DNA from: an uncultured Opitutales bacterium
Lineage (GTDB): Bacteria; Verrucomicrobiota; Verrucomicrobiia; Opitutales; Intestinicryptomonadaceae
Direction of reading: 5' to 3'
Assembly: GCA_900548275.1 (NCBI GenBank)
Contig: URJY01000009.1
Location: forward strand, 1 to 58,418
DNA: 58,418 nucleotides
A program made the position numbers and the translations under genes. Every line of letters begins with the position of its first letter. Within the stretch, counting starts at the first letter, position 1. The notes beneath the pieces were generated by a model. It did no database searches, was not told where the DNA came from, and saw only the letters and a program-made list of their open reading frames with translations. Positions 26,501 to 33,608 of this stretch are shown one piece after another.

Positions 26501-27536
26501 TGTACGTTCCCCGTTCGAGCGCGACCGACGACGTTGCGACCTTCTGCGCCAGATACGCATTCGGCGCGTCCGAGAAAATCTCGAGCGATTTTTTCCCGAA
26601 CTTCGCGTCGGTTTCGCAAATGCGCACGGGCTTGATTTTCCAGAGCTTTTCGTTTTGCGCCGCAAGCAGAAAATGCCTGAACGCCATATTGCGCAGCCCC
26701 GCCTCGAACGACGGATTTTGCAGCAGATTTTTTCCGCGCGTGTCGGGCAAAACCGCGCGCTCCTCAAGCCAGTAGTCTATGTGTCCTATTTTCGTGCAAA
26801 CGTCCCCGTCGGGCGGCGCGGGCGAGAAGACTTTTTCCGAACCCAAATCGAACCGCAGCGCGAGCTTTCCGTCCGACGAAAACGAAAGCCTTGCGAAATT
26901 CCTACCGAAGGAAATCGCGCACGACGCATTTCCGGTTTCGTCGGAAATCGAAAACGCGTTTTCGCGCGTGTCGGCGCGGAGCGTGATTTTGCCGAACTTT
27001 TCGAACCTTTCGCGCGGCGGCTTCGCCGGATTGTCGGCAATCGCAAAGCGCACGCCGCCGACGTCGGCGGTTGTCGAAACGAAAAATTCGTTCGGCAGAA
27101 TGAAAGACATCGAAACCGTTTTCGCGCCGTTGAAAGAGGCTTCGAGCCGCATCGTTGCGTCCCCGAGCCGCTTCAGCTCGAGCGTCCCGCCGTTTCCGAG
27201 TTCGAACTTCGCCGAATTTTCGTCGGCGTGTCCGCGCGAAACTATTTTGCATTTTTTGCCGTCCGCAAAAAAATCGACCTCCGTGAACGCGCGCTGCAGG
27301 TCGGTAAAGAACAAGCGCGCAATGTTCTTCGTTTCGGAGAATCCCACCGCCGCGCCGACCGCCGAAAACTCCCTGCCGCAAACGAAGTCGAGCGTCCGCC
27401 TCTCTTTGTAGTCCGACTGCGACTCGAACAGCGGAGCGTCGTAAACCGGCGGCGGAGTTTCTTTCGAACACGCGCAGAAAATCTGCGCCGTTGCCGAAAA
27501 AATTGCGAGCAGTTGCAGGGCTTTCGATATGGTCAT
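23580..27536 (-). CDS. Exported glycoside hydrolase-like protein with CBM4/9- and CBM9-type domains
   Basis: A 1318-aa protein starting with an export signal ending near FCACSKE, possibly a lipoprotein though the lipobox is atypical. The middle has a CBM4/9-like jelly roll (NLLQNPSFEAG, about 310-320, to DGMQLERGA). A TIM barrel of clan GH-A type follows, with VWENAVEPEG giving a candidate acid/base Glu679 and VYSPEGMHW giving a candidate nucleophile Glu796. The C-terminus (about 1150-1318) looks like a CBM9/DUF1083 sugar-binding domain. I chose the ATG at 27536; the longer frame upstream runs through a terminator. A TTGACA box lies 36 bases before it. It converges on the GH-A pair. The substrate is unknown. 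Confidence 0.75.
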   Translation of the reverse strand: MTISKALQLLAIFSATAQIFCACSKETPPPVYDAPLFESQSDYKERRTLDFVCGREFSAVGAAVGFSETKNIARLFFTDLQRAFTEVDFFADGKKCKIVSRGHADENSAKFELGNGGTLELKRLGDATMRLEASFNGAKTVSMSFILPNEFFVSTTADVGGVRFAIADNPAKPPRERFEKFGKITLRADTRENAFSISDETGNASCAISFGRNFARLSFSSDGKLALRFDLGSEKVFSPAPPDGDVCTKIGHIDYWLEERAVLPDTRGKNLLQNPSFEAGLRNMAFRHFLLAAQNEKLWKIKPVRICETDAKFGKKSLEIFSDAPNAYLAQKVATSSVALERGTYTFSVWAKSDSDGQSLAVSVVDAAKLYDRKNWHAKTFKLERDWKRFEFTFDIDKPQIVPLVFEASSASPAVCRLDGMQLERGAKATDFEPPSADAFFESDFEHNLIGHGKPAGARIAVVAAPNAKGRIDAEIFDFFGERVFSKRFDFECGADGVAKIPLPVEKFGRGLFVLKTRAAADGGSERYEISRFAVVDFLENKHKHKNLFVDTYVDPLSTQQNFPEILAWYKKLGYGARAGYTNRDNLISHEAKKYGIDSLSSPVGRITRDKQIGRSFVFLENTNWFSIPNMRWKKALLLDDFRRGGGDLTPEYLAKVEKVAEYITRKYDGVEVWENAVEPEGAMKYFANPVFATRENFEKFVEIECAVARGIRKGNPSARLSTSITSTLAREDRITFFDRLLEETAKRGVKYDCAGAHIYRGAPEYPRPTLDENYESLFDVFKKHGYENIDVYSPEGMHWLPVHCYDVPFITDLERRANPLRGVLPYTYDIGHGERLATALRARTWLVGLKYANIKSMNASNYGVSQMDAALSPYAYHIVPNTLGNLLGESKFLFELKLFADTRCFVFDDGKGGTVAAIWACKKEFDRGTVRPPEMSFAAPRGTELFDIMGHERSFDKNADGSDGLRLSIFPVFLCAANADELAAALKAAKWKSNAPTVPNVKFMPLCPDGFSVAVENPYAAQMCGKIGLRGDSQSFAIAENDGRKFAFKSPAKISGTGIKKFSEKISLSLSSPVKRDFTFAKSFRAVLVKNADSDFGEVGSNWNKWEKVAPLKLDNMRRSEKLWRNAINPTAAQFSAQYKILRDGDKLRVAVFVRDDKFLEADGDSADAGAHADAVEIIFDALANAADTPEERRLGSDDWHFKIWKQKGSDVAKVYRLSVPDVQLTLGILGAKVHTFADDVKGASQRTADGYRLELEFEATAMLPQKLDKNVVMGVGVIVDDFDDAKSPEADARLTNSAAKTKIESTPAEFPLAVFE

Positions 27537-27543
27537 AGACGCG

Positions 27544-27572
27544 AGCAAACCCCAAAAATCCCGCGATGTCAA
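27544..27572 (-). promoter_or_regulatory. Candidate promoter of the 1318-aa GH-like gene
   Basis: TTGACA (27567-27572), a 17-base spacer and TTTGCT, then 7 bases to the ATG. The geometry is the same as before the SGNH operon. The -10 match is weak. Confidence 0.35.
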
Positions 27573-27596
27573 TCGAATGAGGCCGCCGCCGCGCGC

Positions 27597-27627
27597 AAAA
27601 AAACGCCCGACGTTTTCCCGTCGGACG
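27597..27627 (-). terminator. Rho-independent terminator of the rho/DapA-like run
   Basis: A 9-bp stem (CGTCCGACG / CGTCGGGCG on the minus strand, one G-T pair) with a 6-base loop, followed by seven or more Us. It lies about 80 bases after the DapA-like stop. Confidence 0.85.
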
Positions 27628-27708
27628 CGTGTATTCCGAAATAATGTCAACCAAGCCAAATTGCTCTCTTGGCTCTCTTTCTGTTTTTGTATGCCGCAAG
27701 ACCTCTTT

Positions 27709-28842
27709 TTACGCCTTTGCGGCGACTTTCAAATAGGGGGTCAACGCCGCAAAACACGTTTCGACCTCGTCCTTCTGCGCCTGCGTAAGCTTTAGCTCTC
27801 GGAGAATTATATTTTTTGGAATTATCCGCTTCCCGTTTTTCCACTCGAACTCGCGCGATAGCAGATTCTTGAAAATTCCGCGCTTTTGGAGAACATAGAG
27901 GTGGTGTCCGCGCAGTTGGTCGGCGCGTATGTAATCCTTTAAGTTGAGCATCATAACATACTTCGCCCAAGCGTCGGTGAGAGTTCCGTATTTGTCGCCG
28001 TTTTCGAGTTGCTCCCAAATGTATGCCAACAAATCCGCATAGGCGGAACGCTCCGAAATCACGCCCTCCGTGCCGATTCTGCGGGCTTGATGAACCCACT
28101 GGTAGCTGCCCCACGCGCTGAAAACCGTGTGGACAAGCGGCTTTTTTGCGATTTCCAGAGCCATTCGGTTATTGCAGTCGCCGGATTCCTCCTTGATGTA
28201 TCCGAAAACCTTTGGGTTGCGCTTTGCAAGCTCCAAGAGCAGCCCAACCGACGGCGCGACGCCCCCGTACGCAACTCCCCCGCCCGTTTGGATAATCACG
28301 GGACGGTTTACGCGCTTTTCAAGCTCGAGATAGTATTTGCGCAAATCGTCCTCCGTTTTGCCGTTGTCGGGCGGGCGCGATATAATCGCGACATTTGCGG
28401 ATGGATATTTTGCCGCGAGCTTTTCGGCGTGCTCGGCGCAGATAATCATCTCCTCGGTGTCTTTGCCCTCGCAACCGAGCGTCGCGGTGGTCGAAGTGTT
28501 TTGGGCGGCGCGGACGACCGCCTCCATTCCCGCGAGTTTTTCGTCCGTCGAAAGCAAATCGACTCCGTCGTCGGATTGCGGGAAAATCATTCCCTGACAG
28601 CCGCATTCCGCGACAAACTTCGCCTCGTTTTCGAGGGTGGCGTAGTCAACCGCGCCCGATTCGAGGAACGGAACGGAGAGAATCGGGAACGCGCCCCTGA
28701 TGCGCGGGTCGCCGCCCGACGGAGCGCGCCCGACGCCCGCGACTTTGCGGAAGTTGTCCGCGGGCGATTTGTCCAATGCGGTGCATGCGGGGAACGCGCC
28801 CAAGGAAATCGCGGCGGATTGTAAAAATTTCCTTCGCTTCAT
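27709..28842 (-). CDS. Tat-signal-bearing DapA/NAL-family aldolase-like protein
   Basis: A 377-aa protein of the dihydrodipicolinate synthase / N-acetylneuraminate lyase family. The barrel begins near RGAFPILSVPFLESG (about 49-63), and the Schiff-base lysine is Lys217 in GYIKEESGD. The usual YN-x-P region instead reads VIIQTGGG. The N-terminus, KRRKFLQSAAISLGAFPAC, has a twin-arginine motif and a possible lipobox, so export is predicted, which is unusual for this family. It follows rho by 32 bp on the same strand and ends at a terminator, so it may be read through from the housekeeping run. Export fits a role in sialic-acid-like or keto-sugar-acid handling, but this is speculation. Confidence 0.8.
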   Translation of the reverse strand: MKRRKFLQSAAISLGAFPACTALDKSPADNFRKVAGVGRAPSGGDPRIRGAFPILSVPFLESGAVDYATLENEAKFVAECGCQGMIFPQSDDGVDLLSTDEKLAGMEAVVRAAQNTSTTATLGCEGKDTEEMIICAEHAEKLAAKYPSANVAIISRPPDNGKTEDDLRKYYLELEKRVNRPVIIQTGGGVAYGGVAPSVGLLLELAKRNPKVFGYIKEESGDCNNRMALEIAKKPLVHTVFSAWGSYQWVHQARRIGTEGVISERSAYADLLAYIWEQLENGDKYGTLTDAWAKYVMMLNLKDYIRADQLRGHHLYVLQKRGIFKNLLSREFEWKNGKRIIPKNIILRELKLTQAQKDEVETCFAALTPYLKVAAKA

Positions 28843-28874
28843 GATATTTTTTAAGTTTTGCGCCTGTCTCCGCG

Positions 28875-31670
28875 CTACCTGTTCAGCCCGAGCAAAAATT
28901 CTATGTTCGTGCGAACCTTTTTCAGACGCTGCACGAGCATTTCCATTGCGTCGGTTGCGGGCACGCCCTTCATCGCGCGGCGCAGCGCGTATATCTTCGA
29001 CATCTCGTCGGGGTGGTACAGCAGTTCCTCCTTGCGCGTTCCGCTCTTTTCGATGTTGATTGCGGGGAAAATGCGCTTGTCGGAAAGCGCGCGGTCGAGG
29101 TGCAGCTCCAGATTGCCCGTGCCCTTGAATTCCTCGAAGATGACTTCGTCCATCTTGCTTCCCGTCTCGACGAGCGCAGTGCCGATAATCGTAAGCGAGC
29201 CGCCGCCCTCGATGTTTCGCGCCGAGCCGAAAAACTTCTTCGGCTTCTGCAGTGCGTTAGCCTCCACGCCGCCCGACATCGTGCGTCCGCCGTTGGGCAT
29301 AAGCGCGTTGTAGGCGCGGGCGAGCCTTGTTATCGAGTCGAGCAGAATCACGACGTCTTCGCCGCATTCCACCATCCTGCGCGCGCGGCTGATTACCATT
29401 TCGGCGGCGTGGACGTGGTTTGCCGCCTCCTCGTCGAAAGTCGATGCGATTACCTCGGCGTCGACGCTGCGCTTGAAGTCGGTGACTTCCTCGGGGCGTT
29501 CGTCGACGAGCAGAATTATGAGCTTTGCCTCGGGCGCGTTGCGGCGTATCGACTTTGCCATCGCCTGCATGAGAACGGTTTTGCCCGTGCGCGGCGGCGC
29601 GACAATCAGCGCGCGCTGCCCGAAGCCGATTGGCGTAAGCAAATCGACCGCCCTCATCGAAAGGTTGTCGGAAGCCGACATCCCGCCGTCCTCCATAATG
29701 ATTCTGCGCGTGGGGTAGTAGGGCACGAGGTCGGTAAAGGGCGTCGCATTTTTCGCGTTTTCGGGCGCGCCGCCCATAACCGACGTTATGCAGACCGCAA
29801 CGGGGCACGTTTCGCGCCCGTTCTCGCGCGGCGGCATTGCAAGCACGCCGACGGTGTGCCCGCGCTTAAGCCCGAACCTGTCGATGAACATCTGCGGAAC
29901 GTAGACCGAATTTACGCCGAGCCTGTAGTTGTCGTCGGCAAACGCAAGCGCGCCGCCGAAACCGTCCTCGAAAACGTCGAGAACGCCCACGAGCGCGACA
30001 AGCTTTTTGTTCTCGCGCGCGTATTTGAAATAGTCCGCGACAAGCTCGGTTTTCGAACATCCCGCGCGGTAGGGAATCTGCCGCTCGTCGTATTTTTCGC
30101 GAAGCTCGCGCAGTCCGAGGGCGCGTATTTCGTCGAAGCCGCCGATAGATTCGATTTTGCCGAAGTCGCCGACTTTCATCGAAGTCGGTTCGTCGTAGGA
30201 CGCGGGTTCGACAGCCGCCTGCGGTTTTTCCTCGGCTTCGGGTTTTGCCTGCGGGGCTTCGGGGGCTTTTTCAATCAGACCCTTTTCAAGCCCGTATTTT
30301 TTCACGGCGGAGTCGTTGGCGTTCGCCATCAACTCCCAGTAATTCATATCGGAAAGGCTTTTTTGCGGCGCGACGTACTCGACCGATTCGCCCTCCGCCT
30401 TTTGCGCCGATTCGCTTTCGGAAACCCGCTCGGGCGGGGTTTGCTCCGCCTCGACCGACCGCACTTCCGCCGCCGCCTCGTTTGCTGCCGTTTCGGGCGC
30501 GGCGTTGTCTTCGGCTTTCGGCTGAACTTCCGCCGCTTCGACCGCCTGCGCATTGCGTTCGCCCTCGAGCGCGTCGAGCGTTATCGGCGTTGCGTTTTCG
30601 AAAGATTCCGTCTCGGGCGATTTCCCGAGATACACACGCGCCAGATAGTCGTCGAGAGCCTTCTGGCTCTTGAGCGCGTACCACTCGGGCAGGTCGGCGG
30701 GGTTTATCGACTGCTCCTCCGAAGCCTGATTCTGCATCCAACGCGGCTTTTTCTGCTTTTGCTGTTGTTGCTGCTTCTGCTGCTGCCTGCCGTTTTGCTG
30801 TTGGTTCTGTTGGCGGTTCTGCTGATTGTTCTGGAACTGCTGGCGGTTGTTGCCCTGCTGCTGATTCCTGTTTTTCTGGAAACGGTTGTTCTGGCTGTTC
30901 TGGCGGTTGTTCTGGAACTGTTGGCGGTTGTCGGACTGCCTGTTGTCGCCGTTCTGCCTGCCCTGCCTGTTGTTTCGGTCGAAGCGGTTGTTGTTGCGCT
31001 TCTGCCAACGGTTGCGCGATTCGTCCTGTTTTTCGAAAGGCTCGTCGTCCGTCGCGCTCTCGTATTCGCGGGCTTCGGCGATTCTGCGTTCGTCGTCGGC
31101 GGAAACGGCTTCCGCGTCCGATTCCGTTTCGCCGCTCGGGGCGCGGTAGCCGTCGGGGTCGAGGTCTTCGTCTGTCGTCGAGAACGACGCGGGGATTTCG
31201 TCGCCGCCGTCATCGTCGCCGCCGCTTTCCTCCGAGCGCGTTGCGTATTCGAAGTCGTCCGACTTGTCTTTGTGGACGAAAATTTCGGCTTCGTCGTCCG
31301 ACTCTCCGCCGTCCTGCGCTTCGGATTCCCGCGGTTCGGGGGCAGGCGCGTCGCGCCACTGCGGGCCGTCGGTTCGGGGGATTTTCGCGCTTCTGCCTCC
31401 GCGCGCGCGCCTGCGTTTGACTTCGCCGTCGAGCGTTTCTTCGAGCGATTTCGCGCCCGCGCTTTCGGCGAACGGCGTAGCCCGATTTTCGTCGGATTGG
31501 GAAATTTCGGGCGCGTCCGAAGCCTGCCGTTCGCTTTCCGATTTCTTCGGTCTTCCGCGTTTTTTTGCGGCGTTTTCGGTCGGTTGGGTTTGCTCCGATT
31601 TTTTCGGTCTTCCGCGTTTTTTCTGTACGGGCGCGGATTCTTCAAAAAGATTTTGCTGTTCTTCTTCCAT
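28875..31670 (-). CDS. rho: Transcription termination factor Rho with long disordered N-terminal extension
   Basis: A 931-aa protein, more than twice the 420 aa of E. coli Rho. The C-terminal 430 or so residues are a normal Rho: an RNA-binding cold-shock-like region with FEDGFGGALAF, the ATPase P-loop PPRTGKT (near 690), the DERPEEVTDFKR motif and the LDSITRLARAYN motif. The first 490 residues are low complexity. They include two AT-hook-like RGRPKK motifs (19-24 and 38-43), acidic stretches, and an Asn/Gln/Arg-rich block (about 220-310) rich in NNR and QQ. Extensions of this type in Bacteroides Rho are reported to drive condensate formation. It lies 6 bp after coaE in the same run. Confidence 0.95.
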   Translation of the reverse strand: MEEEQQNLFEESAPVQKKRGRPKKSEQTQPTENAAKKRGRPKKSESERQASDAPEISQSDENRATPFAESAGAKSLEETLDGEVKRRRARGGRSAKIPRTDGPQWRDAPAPEPRESEAQDGGESDDEAEIFVHKDKSDDFEYATRSEESGGDDDGGDEIPASFSTTDEDLDPDGYRAPSGETESDAEAVSADDERRIAEAREYESATDDEPFEKQDESRNRWQKRNNNRFDRNNRQGRQNGDNRQSDNRQQFQNNRQNSQNNRFQKNRNQQQGNNRQQFQNNQQNRQQNQQQNGRQQQKQQQQQKQKKPRWMQNQASEEQSINPADLPEWYALKSQKALDDYLARVYLGKSPETESFENATPITLDALEGERNAQAVEAAEVQPKAEDNAAPETAANEAAAEVRSVEAEQTPPERVSESESAQKAEGESVEYVAPQKSLSDMNYWELMANANDSAVKKYGLEKGLIEKAPEAPQAKPEAEEKPQAAVEPASYDEPTSMKVGDFGKIESIGGFDEIRALGLRELREKYDERQIPYRAGCSKTELVADYFKYARENKKLVALVGVLDVFEDGFGGALAFADDNYRLGVNSVYVPQMFIDRFGLKRGHTVGVLAMPPRENGRETCPVAVCITSVMGGAPENAKNATPFTDLVPYYPTRRIIMEDGGMSASDNLSMRAVDLLTPIGFGQRALIVAPPRTGKTVLMQAMAKSIRRNAPEAKLIILLVDERPEEVTDFKRSVDAEVIASTFDEEAANHVHAAEMVISRARRMVECGEDVVILLDSITRLARAYNALMPNGGRTMSGGVEANALQKPKKFFGSARNIEGGGSLTIIGTALVETGSKMDEVIFEEFKGTGNLELHLDRALSDKRIFPAINIEKSGTRKEELLYHPDEMSKIYALRRAMKGVPATDAMEMLVQRLKKVRTNIEFLLGLNR

Positions 31671-31676
31671 CGTGGA

Positions 31677-32270
31677 TTAAGTTAGACGTGATAACACAAG
31701 CCTTGCCTGCTCTTTCAAAAACGGCAGACCGCTTTCGTTGAATAGGGCTACATCCGCCAGTTTCAACTTTTGCGGGGGCGGCATTTGTCGGGCGTCGCGC
31801 TCCGAAATCTGCTCGGGCGACATACCCCTGACCGCGAGGCGTTCGAGCCTCAATTTTTCGCTACAGAAAACAGTAATGCAGAAATCGAATTTCTTTTCAA
31901 GATTTTTCTCGAACAGCAGCGGAACTTCGACAACCGCAACCTTTGCGCCGCCCGATTTTTCAAGCTCGGCAATGCGCGCGCGCCACATTTTCTCGATTGT
32001 CGGATGTACGGCTTTTTCGATTTCCGCGAGCTTTTCGGAGTCGCCGAAGACCGCTTCTGCGATTTTCGGGCGGTTCGCCCTGCCGTCGGGCAGATACGCG
32101 GCTTCGCCCGCAACGCGCTTTACGGCGGCGATACATACGGGGTCTTTTTCTATCGCCTCGTGCGCGAGCCCGTCGGCGTCGATTACCGCCGCCCCGAGCT
32201 CCGCGAAAACTTTCGCCGCGGTCGATTTCCCGCAGCCCATTGCGCCCGTGAGGGCTATTGTAGTTGCCAT
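31677..32270 (-). CDS. coaE: Dephospho-CoA kinase
   Basis: A 197-aa P-loop kinase for the last step of coenzyme A synthesis. The P-loop is GAMGCGKST (about 8-16), followed by the substrate-binding DADGLAH motif, VEVPLLFE, and the lid arginines in RLAVRGMS. The length matches the family (about 200). The frame is open far upstream, but homology starts at MATTIALTG, so the ATG at 32270 was chosen. It sits between def and rho, only 6 bp before rho, in a cytoplasmic housekeeping operon. Confidence 0.94.
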   Translation of the reverse strand: MATTIALTGAMGCGKSTAAKVFAELGAAVIDADGLAHEAIEKDPVCIAAVKRVAGEAAYLPDGRANRPKIAEAVFGDSEKLAEIEKAVHPTIEKMWRARIAELEKSGGAKVAVVEVPLLFEKNLEKKFDFCITVFCSEKLRLERLAVRGMSPEQISERDARQMPPPQKLKLADVALFNESGLPFLKEQARLVLSRLT

Positions 32271-32353
32271 AACAGAGTGAATTTGCCGTTTCGCTTCCGC
32301 ACGCCGATGCGCGCGCGCAGTTTCGGGACGCCGATTGCGGCGCAACCCCGCGC

Positions 32354-32953
32354 CTATTTTTTGTGCTCGGCGGCTTTTTGCGCCTTCAGAAAATCGCGCG
32401 TTTCGCGGCGGAGCTTTTTGAGCTTCGGCTCTATTTTGAAAAGCTGTCGCGGCTTGAGCCTGTCGACGAAACACACGCCGTCGAGGTGGTCGTTTTCGTG
32501 CTGTACGCACCTTGCAAAGAGCCCCTCGCAGACGAGTTCGTGCGGGACGCCCGCAACGTCGAAGTAGTTGAGCCTCACGACGCAGCTGCGTTCCACCTCC
32601 GCGAAAATCCCCGGGAACGAAAGACACCCTTCCTCTCCGATTTCCACATAGTCGCCCAGTTCCTCAACTTCGGGATTTACCGCCACAAGCGGCATCGCCA
32701 AGTCGAGCGGCAGCTCTTTGCCGTCGAGCGTAAACACGCACGGAGATTCGGGGTTCGACCTGCGGCGCATATCTATTGCGAACACGCGTTTGCCGACGTC
32801 GATTTGCGGCGCGGCAAGCCCGAGCCCGTTTTCTTCGTACATCGTTTCGACGAGGTCGTCGCCGAGCTGCCTGAGCTGTTCGTCGAAAACCTCGACCTTT
32901 TCGGCTTTTTCCTTGAGAATGTGCTCTCCGAATTTTGTAAGTCTTCTTAACAT
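32354..32953 (-). CDS. def: Peptide deformylase
   Basis: A 199-aa metalloenzyme that removes the formyl group from new N-termini. All three family motifs are present: GLGLAAPQ (about 48-55), EGCLSFPG with the metal cysteine, and QHENDHLDG with both metal histidines and the catalytic glutamate. The open frame extends upstream, but homology starts at MLRRLTKFGEHIL, so the ATG at 32953 was chosen. A short C-terminal tail is basic. It lies in the run hypothetical-def-coaE-rho, 22 bp after its upstream neighbour. Confidence 0.95.
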   Translation of the reverse strand: MLRRLTKFGEHILKEKAEKVEVFDEQLRQLGDDLVETMYEENGLGLAAPQIDVGKRVFAIDMRRRSNPESPCVFTLDGKELPLDLAMPLVAVNPEVEELGDYVEIGEEGCLSFPGIFAEVERSCVVRLNYFDVAGVPHELVCEGLFARCVQHENDHLDGVCFVDRLKPRQLFKIEPKLKKLRRETRDFLKAQKAAEHKK

Positions 32954-32975
32954 TGCGTGCGTGGCGGGGTTGGGG

Positions 32976-33437
32976 CTATTCGGAATCCTGTTTTTCCTCG
33001 CGCGGAACTTTGCCGTTTGTGCGCAGGACAAGCACGGGTTCTTTTGTCTTCACCCAAACCTTGTGCTCTTTGTAGACCTTTGCCGACCCGAACTCGCAGG
33101 CTTCGGCGATTGTCTTAATCGGCATACGCCTGCCCTTGGGGGTCAGATTGAAATCGTACACGCCCTTGTGGAGGCGTTCGAGAGCCTGCATAGGCGCGTC
33201 GTCTTCGGGAATCTGCACGACCCAACCCTGATACTCGAAGCCCGTTTCGCCGATTTTTCCGTAGGGGTCGTTGACGACAATGACAAACTGCTTTTTGACG
33301 GCGGGCTCTTTTTCCGCGTCCGCGTCTTTCTGTTTCGATTCGAACTTAATATCTTCCATAATCTGGGAGATTTTGCGCGCGTCCAAATCTGCGCGCTGAA
33401 GAATCATCTGTACAAGTTCAATGTCTACTTTTGCCAT
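32976..33437 (-). CDS. Hypothetical protein, 153 aa
   Basis: I do not recognise this family. The protein is charged and has no signal peptide or membrane segment, so it is probably cytoplasmic. It has an N-terminal helical part (MAKVDIELVQMILQRADLD), a Lys/Glu-rich linker (about 35-50), a beta-type core (FVIVVNDPYG...GWVVQIPEDDAP) and a basic C-terminal part. The ATG at 33437 gives the most natural start; an earlier in-frame ATG adds a hydrophobic stretch of 13 residues. A TTGACA box lies 36 bases before the chosen ATG. It is first in the run with def, coaE and rho, so it may serve translation or RNA metabolism, but that rests only on context. Confidence 0.7.
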   Translation of the reverse strand: MAKVDIELVQMILQRADLDARKISQIMEDIKFESKQKDADAEKEPAVKKQFVIVVNDPYGKIGETGFEYQGWVVQIPEDDAPMQALERLHKGVYDFNLTPKGRRMPIKTIAEACEFGSAKVYKEHKVWVKTKEPVLVLRTNGKVPREEKQDSE

Positions 33438-33444
33438 AATCACA

Positions 33445-33473
33445 AGGAAAAGCCAGAGGGGGGTATTTGTCAA
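33445..33473 (-). promoter_or_regulatory. Candidate promoter of the def-coaE-rho run
   Basis: TTGACA (33468-33473), a 17-base spacer and TTTCCT, then 7 bases to the ATG at 33437. The spacing equals that at 6001 and 27536. The -10 match is weak. Confidence 0.35.
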
Positions 33474-33608
33474 CATTTTCAGTCCGACGCGCTTTTTTTT
33501 GCGGATAAAGAACTTGCTTTTATTTGAAAGAAGTCTAAGGCTTCTGTATCTGTAATATTCCGTTGCCGTTTCGGCTTCGGAGTGCGTTTTTTTTTACTTT
33601 CATTCGAT

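Noticed and set aside
29013..31685. An 890-codon plus-strand frame opposite rho with Leu-rich runs
   Set aside because: It is the antisense of the repetitive Gln/Asn/Arg region of rho; low-complexity Leu and Val runs are the complement of CAG/AAC-type codons.
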